Shown here in pieces: positions 37,678 to 45,152 of a DNA stretch of 64,000 nt (positions within the stretch are counted from its first letter, which is position 1; each line of letters begins with the position of its first letter). The notes beneath the pieces are model-generated. The model was not told the DNA's origin, did not search any database, and saw only the letters and a list, made by a program, of their open reading frames with translations. Source of the DNA: Paraburkholderia lacunae (GTDB lineage: Bacteria > Pseudomonadota > Gammaproteobacteria > Burkholderiales > Burkholderiaceae). The stretch spans positions 62,385 to 126,384 of the forward strand of contig NZ_QHKS01000015.1 in NCBI RefSeq assembly GCF_003353175.1. The letters run 5' to 3'. The position numbers were made by a program, and so were the translations under genes.

Positions 37678-38631
37678 ATGACAACCGCACTCGACCAACT
37701 CAAGCAATACACCACCGTCGTTGCCGATACCGGCGACTTCCAGCAGCTCGCCCAGTACAAGCCGCGGGACGCGACCACCAATCCGTCGCTGATTCTGAAG
37801 GCCGTGCAGAAGGACGATTACCGTCCGTTGCTCGAAAAGACCGTGAAAGCGCACGCATCGAAGCCGGTCGGCGCAATCATCGACCAGTTGCTGATCGCGT
37901 TCGGCACCGAAATCCTGCAGATCATCCCGGGCCGCGTGTCGACCGAAGTGGACGCGCGCCTGTCGTTCGACATCGAACGCTCGATCGCCAAGGGCCGTGA
38001 ACTGATCGCGCTGTACAAAGAGCACGGCATCGAGCGCGAGCGCGTGCTGATCAAGCTGGCCTCCACGTGGGAAGGCATCCGCGCAGCCGAAGTGCTGCAG
38101 AAAGAAGGCATCCGCTGCAACATGACGCTGCTGTTCTCGCTCGCGCAGGCGGCCGCCTGTGCCGAAGCGGGTGCGCAGCTGATTTCGCCGTTCGTCGGCC
38201 GCATTTACGACTGGTACAAGAAGAACGCCGGCAGCGCCTGGGACGAAGCGAAAGACGGCGGCGCCAACGATCCGGGCGTCAAATCGGTGCGCCGCATCTA
38301 CGCGTACTACAAGAAGTTCGGTTACAAGACCGAAGTCATGGGCGCGAGCTTTCGCACGACGAGCCAGATTCTCGAACTGGCCGGCTGCGACCTGCTGACC
38401 ATCAGTCCGGATCTGCTGCAAAAGCTGCAGGAGAGCCCGGAGAAAGTGGAGCGCAAGCTGTCGCCGGAGATCGTCACGGGCGCGGATATCGAACGCGTGC
38501 CGGTCGATGAATCGTCGTTCCGCTTCCTCGTCAACGACGAAGCCATGGCGACGGAAAAACTCGCCGAAGGCATTCGCGCGTTCGCCGCGGACGCCGTCAA
38601 GCTGGAAAAGCTGATCGACGCCCTGCGTTAA
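37678..38631 (+). CDS. tal: Transaldolase
   Basis: The 317-residue protein starts TTALDQLKQYTTVVADTGDF and includes R-D-A-T-T-N-P-S-L-I near 30-39. The Schiff-base lysine is K126 in L-I-K-L-A-S-T-W-E-G-I. These are class I transaldolases of the TalB type, which exchange dihydroxyacetone units in the non-oxidative pentose phosphate pathway. The gene is flanked by a 249-bp gap and a very strong terminator, so it is likely monocistronic. Confidence 0.96.
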   Translation: MTTALDQLKQYTTVVADTGDFQQLAQYKPRDATTNPSLILKAVQKDDYRPLLEKTVKAHASKPVGAIIDQLLIAFGTEILQIIPGRVSTEVDARLSFDIERSIAKGRELIALYKEHGIERERVLIKLASTWEGIRAAEVLQKEGIRCNMTLLFSLAQAAACAEAGAQLISPFVGRIYDWYKKNAGSAWDEAKDGGANDPGVKSVRRIYAYYKKFGYKTEVMGASFRTTSQILELAGCDLLTISPDLLQKLQESPEKVERKLSPEIVTGADIERVPVDESSFRFLVNDEAMATEKLAEGIRAFAADAVKLEKLIDALR

Positions 38632-38650
38632 ACCCGCCTCCTCCGCTCAA

Positions 38651-38688
38651 GCGCGCGGCCCTGAGCCTTCCGGCTCAGGGCCGCGCGC
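38651..38688 (+). terminator. Intrinsic terminator after tal
   Basis: A perfect 17-bp GC-rich stem (38651-38667 with 38672-38688) with a four-base loop begins 19 bp after the tal stop and is followed by a short CGTTTCC tract. Confidence 0.8.
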
Positions 38689-38911
38689 CGTTTCCGGGTC
38701 GCTTCCCGGCCGCTTCCGGCTCGCATCCAGCTCGCTTTTGGCCGCGTTTTATCGGGGCTGCGTCGAACGTGCCGCTCTTTCGTCAGATCGTCACAATTAC
38801 TGCTGCAACGGACGACTACAATCGTCTACACGTCCGCCCGCACCTCAACCTGCGCACGTCTGGAGGTTCGCGGCGACGCGTTTTGCAGACCCAAGACTCC
38901 GGGAGACGATC

Positions 38912-39328
38912 ATGTACGTCCAGCCTTACGTTTTTTTCAATGGCCGTTGCGAAGAAGCGCTCAAGTATTACGGCGAGAAGCTCGGCGCGGAGGTGGTATG
39001 CCAGATGCGCTACAAGGAAGCTCCGCCTGATGCACAAGGACAGTTGCGCGCCGGCATGGAGGACAAGATCATGCACGCGAGCATCAAGCTCGGTTCGACG
39101 GTCTGGATGGCATCCGACGGCCACTGCGACCCCAATGCCGGCCCGATGAACGGCTTCAGCCTGTCGCTGACAGCCGACGATGCGGCGTCGGCCGAAAAAT
39201 ATTTCAATGCACTAGCCGAAGGAGGACGGGTGACGATGCCGTGGCAAGCCACCTTCTGGAGCAAGGGCTTCGGCATGGTGGTGGACCGCTTCGGTCTCGG
39301 CTGGATGGTGACGGTACCGGAAGACTGA
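38912..39328 (+). CDS. VOC/PhnB-like glyoxalase-fold protein
   Basis: The 138-residue protein starts YVQPYVFFNGRCEEALKYY after a gggagacg ribosome-binding site. It has the pattern of PhnB-like vicinal oxygen chelate proteins, with F-Y/E-K-Y-F blocks in two repeats and a final W-M-V-T-V-P-E-D. Such proteins are mostly uncharacterised; the metal ligands of true glyoxalases are not all obvious. It is separate from tal by the tal terminator. Confidence 0.83.
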   Translation: MYVQPYVFFNGRCEEALKYYGEKLGAEVVCQMRYKEAPPDAQGQLRAGMEDKIMHASIKLGSTVWMASDGHCDPNAGPMNGFSLSLTADDAASAEKYFNALAEGGRVTMPWQATFWSKGFGMVVDRFGLGWMVTVPED

Positions 39329-39422
39329 AGCCGCCGCCTGTGCCCGTCGTAGCGAATACCGCTGCTGCCGTGCCGGCAGCGGCCGCTGCAACGGCGCTCC
39401 GGTTTCGGCCGGTTGCCTCACC

Positions 39423-40547
39423 CTAGCCCTTCAGCAACGTCCGCGCATGCCGTTCGATGTTCCAGTTCGGCTCGGTTTCCAGCAGCAAGGCGCGCAGCCG
39501 GTCGACCTGTTCGGCCAGCCGCTGCCCGAGCCAATAGGGACCTTGCAAGTCGGGCGGCAGTTTCAACGCGGCGTCGCTACGCGCCGGCGAAAGCGGCGAC
39601 GCGGCCGGAATCCTGAATTGCGTCGCGCGGCCAAAGCGCAGACCGCGCGCCGTGGCCAGCAGAATGCTTCGCACCGCGCGCACCCCGATCCCGCCCTCCT
39701 GCGCGAAGGCGGCGCGCGCCGCTGCGTCGGCGCGGATCAGCGGCCCGCTCGCCAGCAGTTCCAGCGAACTGAGCACCGAGCGGTGCAAGCGCTGGACCTC
39801 CTCGAGCCGGGCCTGCGGCACATCGATCTCCTTGGCCACCGAAGGCATCAGCGAACGCAACTGCACCAGTCGCTTGTTGATCCTTAGAAAGCTCTTGATC
39901 TGCTCGTCTTCGCTGATCGTCTCGCCTTGCAGCAGCCGCGCATAGATCCGCGCGCATTCGCGCAGATTGTCGGCGAGGCCGTAGCGCCACGAGTAGGTGG
40001 CGTGCAGCGGCAGCGCGAACGAAAACGCCAGCGCGATCACGATGCCGATCAGCACGTTCAGCGTGCGCCACAGGCCGACGTCGATCAGATTGTCGCCGTG
40101 GCCCGCGACGATGCACATCGTGATCGCCGTCAACAGACCGATATAGCCGGACGAGCCGATTGCGAACCACGCGCAGATCGCGGCGACGATCGACATCAGC
40201 ACGTAGGTGAGCGGCAGCGAGCCGATCAGGTTCTGCTGCAGGATCAACACCAGGCCGATCGACGCGCCGAGCAAAGTGCCCGCCGCCCGTTCCGCGGCCT
40301 TCTTGCGGATATTGCCGTGATGCTGCAAGCCGCCGATCACCACCAGCAAAGTCACCGACGACCAGATGCCGTGCGGGATATCGATACCGGTCGTGGCGAG
40401 AATCGACACCAGCATCGCGAGGCCGACGCGCAGACTGTGCAACACCCTCGCGTGGCGATAGCGGTAATACGGCGACGCGACCGCGCGCACCATGCGGCTG
40501 ATGGCCGAACGGCGGGCAATCACAGTGGGGGAATCGGCAGAGGCCAT
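39423..40547 (-). CDS. FUSC family membrane protein
   Basis: The 374-residue protein (from ATG 40547) has six hydrophobic segments within residues 30-190, including G-L-A-M-L-V-S-I-L-A-T-T-G and V-T-L-L-V-V-I-G-G-L-Q-H-H, then a cytoplasmic helical half with Arg/Leu-rich stretches. This is the layout of the FUSC (fusaric acid resistance / aromatic acid exporter AaeB-like) family. Characterised members export aromatic acids with a membrane-fusion partner, none of which is nearby, so the substrate is unknown. A terminator lies just upstream and marks a separate unit from the symporter genes. Confidence 0.75.
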   Translation of the reverse strand: MASADSPTVIARRSAISRMVRAVASPYYRYRHARVLHSLRVGLAMLVSILATTGIDIPHGIWSSVTLLVVIGGLQHHGNIRKKAAERAAGTLLGASIGLVLILQQNLIGSLPLTYVLMSIVAAICAWFAIGSSGYIGLLTAITMCIVAGHGDNLIDVGLWRTLNVLIGIVIALAFSFALPLHATYSWRYGLADNLRECARIYARLLQGETISEDEQIKSFLRINKRLVQLRSLMPSVAKEIDVPQARLEEVQRLHRSVLSSLELLASGPLIRADAAARAAFAQEGGIGVRAVRSILLATARGLRFGRATQFRIPAASPLSPARSDAALKLPPDLQGPYWLGQRLAEQVDRLRALLLETEPNWNIERHARTLLKG

Positions 40548-40614
40548 GGTGGCGCGACGGACGCTTTGAAGAACGGTTCCGCTATCGTGCACCAGAGTGC
40601 GCCGGGAAAACAAA

Positions 40615-40640
40615 CGCCCGCAAACTTTCGTCTGCGGGCG
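40615..40640 (-). terminator. Intrinsic terminator after the DUF3311/symporter operon
   Basis: Reading leftward, an 8-bp stem (CGCCCGCA / TGCGGGCG) with a 10-base loop is followed by TTTGTTTT. It lies 32 bp after the symporter stop. Confidence 0.78.
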
Positions 40641-40671
40641 CGGTTCATTGACGCGAGGTAGTGCAGCTTGC

Positions 40672-42222
40672 TCAGCCTTCGACCGCGTCCCGATAGTCTT
40701 CCGGACGGGTACGGTCTTCGGCGCGCTGCATACCCATCACGCGCACCAGAATGCTCACCAGCACCGACACCACCAGGTTCACGACCAGCGACCACACCGC
40801 CGCGTAGCCCGGAATCGCGAGACCGAACAGATGGATCGTGAAGATCGAGCCGGCCAGCTTCAGCGAAATCGCCATCCACGTGCCGGTTGCGATGCCGGCC
40901 GCCCAGCCGAGCAGCAGGCCGCGGTAGTCGAGCACGCGCGTGTACAGGCCCAGCACGATCGCCGGCAGCGTCTGGATGATCCAGATGCCGCCCAGCAGTT
41001 GCAGCTGGATCGCGTACGTGAGCGGCAGGCCGAGAACGAACGCCACCGCGCCGACCTTGACGATCAGCGACACCAGCTTGGCGACGTTGGTCTCCTGTTC
41101 GTGCGTCATGTTGCGGTTCACGAACTCCTTGTGGATGTTGCGCGTGTACAGGTTCGCCGCCGCGATCGACATGATCGCCGCCGGCACCAGCGCGCCGATG
41201 CCGATCGCCGCGAACGCGACACCGACGAACCACGACGGGAAGAAGTGCAGGAACAGCGCCGGCACCGCGAAGTTCGGCCCGAACGCCTTGAAGTACGGCG
41301 CGTATTCCGGCATATCCTTCACGCCCGCTGCGAGCGCCATGAAGCCGAGCAGCGCGAGCAGACCGAGCACCAGCGAGTAAGCCGGCAGCATCGCCATATT
41401 GCGGCGGATCGTGTTACCCGAATTCGACGACAGGATGGCGGTGATCGAGTGCGGATACAGGAACAGCGCCAGCGCCGAGCCGACCGCGAGCGTTGCATAC
41501 GCGCTGTAGCCGTTCAGGCTCGACACATCCGGCGCCTTCAGCAACAGCTTGGCCGGCGGCACCACGCCGAAGATATGGCCGAAGCCGCCCAGTTGCGGCG
41601 GAATCACGATGATCGCGGCGAAGATCGTCACGTAGATCAGGATGTCCTTGACGACCGCGATCATGGCCGGCGCGCGCAGGCCCGAGGTGTACGTGTACGC
41701 CGCGAGAATCGCGAACGCGATGATCAGCGGCAGATCGCCGACAAAGCCCGAGGTGTCGAAACCCAGCGCGCCGATCACCACTTCGATGCCGACCAGTTGC
41801 AGCGCGATGTACGGCATCGTCGCGACGATGCCGGTCAAGGCGACCGCCAGCGCGAGCATGCGGCTGCCATAGCGGGCCGAGACGAAGTCGGCCGATGTCA
41901 CGTAGCCCTGGCGTTTGGCAATGCTCCACAGTTTCGGGAACACGACGAACGCAAACGGATAGATCAGGATCGTGTACGGCAGCGCGAAGAAGCCGGTGGC
42001 GCCCGCGCCGAACACCAGCGCCGGCACGGCGATGAAGGTGTAGGCGGTGTACAGGTCGCCGCCGAGCAGGAACCAGGTGACGATGGTGCCGAAGCGCCGC
42101 CCGCCGAGACCCCACTCTTCCAGATGGGCGAGATCGCCGCGCCGCCAGTGGGCCGCGATAAAGCCCAGAATGGTGACGCCGACGAAGAACAGTACGAAGA
42201 CGAATGTCGCGGTGGCGTTCAT
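40672..42222 (-). CDS. Sodium:solute symporter family protein (monocarboxylate transporter type)
   Basis: From ATG 42222 the protein is 516 residues with about 13 membrane segments. Marker blocks such as G-G-R-R-F-G-T-I-V-T-W-F-L-L-G-G-D-L-Y-T near 40-60, and I-Q-T-L-P-A-I-V-L-G-L-Y, fit the SSS family, close to MctP-like monocarboxylate/acetate carriers. Transport is sodium- or proton-coupled at the inner membrane. It is preceded by a small DUF3311 protein whose stop overlaps this start (TAATG), a pairing common for this transporter type, suggesting a two-subunit system. Confidence 0.85.
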   Translation of the reverse strand: MNATATFVFVLFFVGVTILGFIAAHWRRGDLAHLEEWGLGGRRFGTIVTWFLLGGDLYTAYTFIAVPALVFGAGATGFFALPYTILIYPFAFVVFPKLWSIAKRQGYVTSADFVSARYGSRMLALAVALTGIVATMPYIALQLVGIEVVIGALGFDTSGFVGDLPLIIAFAILAAYTYTSGLRAPAMIAVVKDILIYVTIFAAIIVIPPQLGGFGHIFGVVPPAKLLLKAPDVSSLNGYSAYATLAVGSALALFLYPHSITAILSSNSGNTIRRNMAMLPAYSLVLGLLALLGFMALAAGVKDMPEYAPYFKAFGPNFAVPALFLHFFPSWFVGVAFAAIGIGALVPAAIMSIAAANLYTRNIHKEFVNRNMTHEQETNVAKLVSLIVKVGAVAFVLGLPLTYAIQLQLLGGIWIIQTLPAIVLGLYTRVLDYRGLLLGWAAGIATGTWMAISLKLAGSIFTIHLFGLAIPGYAAVWSLVVNLVVSVLVSILVRVMGMQRAEDRTRPEDYRDAVEG

Positions 42223-42461
42223 TATTGCGCGCCCCCTTGCGGACGGCCCGTCGAAGGGGCCCTGGTTTTGAAGTACACGAGCGCCGTGATGATCGCGCTG
42301 ATCAGCACCCACAGGAGCTGATACCAGTAGAAGAACGGGAAGTCGAACAGTTGCGGTTCGACCTTGTTATATGACGGCACCCAGACCATTGCGATCCAGG
42401 GCAGCAACAGCAACCAGAGCCAGCGCTTGCTGGCTTTGTTCGCGTCGGCGTCGTGAGCCAT
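42222..42461 (-). CDS. DUF3311 small membrane protein, symporter partner
   Basis: This 79-residue protein has two membrane helices (W-L-W-L-L-L-L-P-W-I-A-M-V-W and Y-Q-L-L-W-V-L-I-S-A-I-I-T-A-L-V-Y-F) with a short loop containing F-P-F-F-Y-W-Y-Q. That is the DUF3311 pattern, usually encoded just before an SSS transporter, as here, with one-base overlap (TAATG). It probably helps assemble or regulate the symporter. Ribosome-binding site GGAGGAGA is clear on the minus strand. Confidence 0.85.
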   Translation of the reverse strand: MAHDADANKASKRWLWLLLLPWIAMVWVPSYNKVEPQLFDFPFFYWYQLLWVLISAIITALVYFKTRAPSTGRPQGGAQ

Positions 42462-42880
42462 GACGTCTCCTCCTACCTATTATTGAAATGTTGGCCCGTG
42501 TTTTGACGGGTGGCGGATCCCGCAGCGGGGAGCCGCCCCCGCGGATAAGCGACGGGCGCCCCGAAAGCATCGAAAGAGTATAGGAGCCGCGGACATGCGG
42601 TCAAGCAGGGGCGACCCGAGGCGGGACGGTGCTGGCGAGGCGGGACGAGCGCGGCTCGGGTATCGGCTCGCGGGTCGGCTCGCGGGTCGGCTCTAATGCC
42701 GGCGCTGGCGGCACGGGCTGCGTTCGCTGTGTCTTCCCGCCGGACTCTGCCGGAACGCCGGTCCAGCCGTTCGCGCTCCAGGTGTCCCCGGCTGTTCACG
42801 GCCGCATAAACCGTGCGGCGGCGGGCGTTGCGTCTGAGAGCAGTCGAGCCGGCTTGCCCGGCCCGGCTGCCTGTCGATCG
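42462..42880. other. Intergenic region upstream of the symporter operon
   Basis: These 419 bp hold no gene. The segment 42653-42688 carries three 12-bp units (ggctcgcgggtc and one variant). The symporter promoter should lie at 42480-42560; CTATAC... near 42576-42581 (minus TATACT) is a possible -10. Confidence 0.35.
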
Positions 42881-43795
42881 TCAGACCGAGAACGAGTTGC
42901 CGGTCTGCCCGGTCGATTCCTGCAGACCCTTGATCCACTTGCGCGCCGGCAGGCCGAGTTCGGCTTCGATCAGCCTGGCGCGCGCTTGCAGCGCCGTGAA
43001 CGGCACGTCGAGCGCCGGGCCCGAGAAGGCGATCGCGATGCGGTTGCCGTCATGCACTTCCGGCAGCGCGACGACGCGGCCGTCGAACGCTTCATTCAGC
43101 CGCTTCATGTTGCGCACGAAGCTCGGGTGATCGCCGAACAGGTTCACCGTCACCACGCCCGCGCCGGTCAGACACGCGCGCACGGCACGGTAGAAGGCGA
43201 CGCTGTCGAGCACCGGGCCGCGCGCGGTCGCATCGTAGACGTCGACTTGCAGCGCGCCGATCGTGCCGTGGTTGGCGCGGTCGTTGACGAAGTCCCACGC
43301 GTCGGTTTCGTGCACGGTCAGGCGCGCATCGTCGTGCGGCAGTTCGAACATCGTCCGCGCGGCGACGACGACCGCCGGATTCAACTCGACCGCCTCGACC
43401 TTCGCGCGCTTCAGGAAGCGATGGGCGAACTTGGTTAGCGCCGCAGCGCCCAGACCGAGCTGGACGATGCGCTTGGGCGTTTCGATGAACAGCAGCCAGG
43501 CCATCATCTGCTGCGCGTATTCGAGTTCGATGTGATCCGGCTTGCGCAGACGCATCGCACCTTGCACCCATTCCGTGCCGAAATGCAGGAAGCGCACGCC
43601 GCCCTCTTCCGAGAACGTGACAGGAGCGAAACGCGGCTTGCGCGGTGCTTCGATTTGCGGCGCGTCGTGCAGATCGTCGCCGTGTTGCGCGCGCCTGTTA
43701 TTGCGCACTGCTTTCTGTTTGCCGCCCGCAGCGTCGGCGTCTTGATGGCGGAAAGCACGCGCTTCAGCCGAAGCGCGCTTGATCAGTTTCGTCAT
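42881..43795 (-). CDS. Spermidine synthase-like methyltransferase-fold protein
   Basis: The protein starts at ATG 43795 (MTKLIKRASAEARAFRHQDA) and has 304 residues. After a basic N-terminus, residues 65-260 have a spermidine synthase fold: G-V-R-F-L-H-F-G-T-E-W-V-Q-G, V-Q-L-G-L-G-A-A-A-L (cofactor loop), V-E-A-V-E-L-N-P-A-V and Q-V-D-V-Y-D. Some true SpeE catalytic residues are not evident, so it may transfer something other than aminopropyl groups. The stop of the upstream glycosylase fragment overlaps this start (ATGA), showing that they were once one operon. Confidence 0.72.
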   Translation of the reverse strand: MTKLIKRASAEARAFRHQDADAAGGKQKAVRNNRRAQHGDDLHDAPQIEAPRKPRFAPVTFSEEGGVRFLHFGTEWVQGAMRLRKPDHIELEYAQQMMAWLLFIETPKRIVQLGLGAAALTKFAHRFLKRAKVEAVELNPAVVVAARTMFELPHDDARLTVHETDAWDFVNDRANHGTIGALQVDVYDATARGPVLDSVAFYRAVRACLTGAGVVTVNLFGDHPSFVRNMKRLNEAFDGRVVALPEVHDGNRIAIAFSGPALDVPFTALQARARLIEAELGLPARKWIKGLQESTGQTGNSFSV

Positions 43796-44067
43796 GTGAG
43801 GATGTCGCGCCAAAGGCGCAATTTTTGGTCGAACGAGAGCATAGCATTTGCCGGACTCGACGAAGGCAATACGAGGGTGGCGTAGCCGGCCTCGCCGATC
43901 ACCGGCGCGAAGCGGCCTACCGTCTTGCCGTTGAAGCAGACTGGCAAGCCGCCAGCACGTCCCATACGCCGATGCCATGCGCGAGTACGCGCCTCAGACG
44001 TGCTTCGTAAGCGAGCTCGGCAAGCGGTTCGCCGAGCACCGTGCCGAGCAGACCCCAGAACTGGTTG
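43792..44067 (-). pseudogene. Decayed 3' fragment of a DNA-deoxyinosine glycosylase gene
   Basis: Reading leftward, this region can be translated as N-Q-F-W-G-L-L-G-T-V-L-G ... G-I-G-V-W-D-V-L-A-A-C, then in another frame V-C-F-N-G-K-T-V-G-R-F-A-P-V-I-G ... L-W-R-D-I-L. Both blocks align with the intact glycosylase at 49726-50202. About 88 bases between them are missing (a frameshift), and the 5' end stops in the NQFW codons at 44067. By eye about four in five bases match the intact copy. Its stop overlaps the start of the spermidine-synthase-like gene. Confidence 0.82.
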
Positions 44068-44081
44068 ATGTTTTGGCTAAT

Positions 44082-44579
44082 TCAGTTGGGTTGCGCGCTC
44101 ATTGCAAACGGCCAGGTATAGGTACCATCCTTGACCTTCTTCGCGAGTATGAGGCGGTAAGTGATTTTGAAGTTCGTGTTCAACCCGCTATAGGTCATAT
44201 TGATCGTGCCGCCGGATGCGGGAAGCACGGCTGTCGTGCCAAGGCCAATGACCTCGATCGAACTGAAAAGCGGCTGGTTTGCCGCGGACACTCGAAACAG
44301 CAACGAGTACCCGGCGCGATCGTTGGTCTGCACGGCAAGCTGTGTGCCGTTGAGGTTTGACGTATCGGGAATATCGACGTAGCCCAAATTGACGTCTTTG
44401 TTGGTGATCACCAATTGCGCGGGTTGCGTGGCGGCAATCTTCACATAGGGTTGCACCGTAGTGGCTACCGCCAGAGATTTTGTCGTCTGCTTTGCCTCGC
44501 TGATCAGCGGGGCGGCAACCATCAAAAGTATGGCCATCGCCACCGCGCCTTTTCTAATCATATGCTCGCTGTAGTTCAT
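44082..44579 (-). CDS. Putative pilus-associated subunit without cysteines
   Basis: The 165-residue protein starts at ATG 44579 (AGGTGG upstream). It has a signal peptide (M-A-I-L-L-M-V-A-A-P-L-I-S-E-A, cleaved near 29) and a beta-rich mature part ending D-G-T-Y-T-W-P-F-A-M-S-A-Q-P-N. It has no cysteine, so the disulfide of SCPU pilins is absent. I do not recognise the family. Its place as last gene of a chaperone-usher operon suggests an exported structural or accessory subunit. The stop is 15 bases from the island boundary. Confidence 0.6.
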   Translation of the reverse strand: MNYSEHMIRKGAVAMAILLMVAAPLISEAKQTTKSLAVATTVQPYVKIAATQPAQLVITNKDVNLGYVDIPDTSNLNGTQLAVQTNDRAGYSLLFRVSAANQPLFSSIEVIGLGTTAVLPASGGTINMTYSGLNTNFKITYRLILAKKVKDGTYTWPFAMSAQPN

Positions 44580-44654
44580 AGTTCCACCTGGTTTCATTTG
44601 GCGCTAGTACCCATTAACGACCTGCAACCGCATCCCTGAATGGAGATGTCGAGA

Positions 44655-45152
44655 TCAGTAGGTCAACGTGATCGTGATTGAGTCGCTGTATGTTCCCGGC
44701 ACGACATTCTGGTTACCGGGGATCAGTCCGTACGCCGTCAATGTCGCGGATTTACTGGTTCCAACGGTTACAGGAATGGTATTGGTCGTGCCCCAGACCG
44801 AGGTCCTCGCCGCATCGGTATAGAGGTTGTAGCGAAGCGTCTGTCGTACGCCGTGGGTGTCCATGTACCACATCTGCCGGTTGGACTGGTTGGTCGAGTT
44901 CCCCGCACTTGCACTCAGCGCGCCGGAGACCTGCGCGGCATTGCAGTTCACTGTGATTGTGACGGCGCCGTTAGTTACCGGGTTTATCGTGTCGTAGAGG
45001 CCAAACGCCAACCCCGACGCACTTACCGAGCAGCTGCTAGCCCCCACGGCTGCGTGCGAGAAAAGTACGGCCGCCGCACAAACCGCAAGGTGTGCAAGCG
45101 CAATGTCAGTGCTGTGCCCTCGCGGCGCGCGAAGGCGATTGCGATGTTTCAT
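44655..45152 (-). CDS. SCPU-domain (spore coat U-like) pilus subunit
   Basis: The 165-residue protein starts at ATG 45152, with GGGAG seven bases before. A signal peptide ends near A-V-G-A (about 38), followed by a SCPU domain: S-S-C-S-V-S-A-S-G-L-A-F-G-L-Y, V-N-C-N near 73 (disulfide partner) and a final T-Y-S-D-S-I-T-I-T-L-T-Y strand. The start overlaps the usher stop (ATGA), so the two are translationally coupled. By position it resembles the CsuE-like tip subunit, but it is only one domain long. Confidence 0.82.
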   Translation of the reverse strand: MKHRNRLRAPRGHSTDIALAHLAVCAAAVLFSHAAVGASSCSVSASGLAFGLYDTINPVTNGAVTITVNCNAAQVSGALSASAGNSTNQSNRQMWYMDTHGVRQTLRYNLYTDAARTSVWGTTNTIPVTVGTSKSATLTAYGLIPGNQNVVPGTYSDSITITLTY

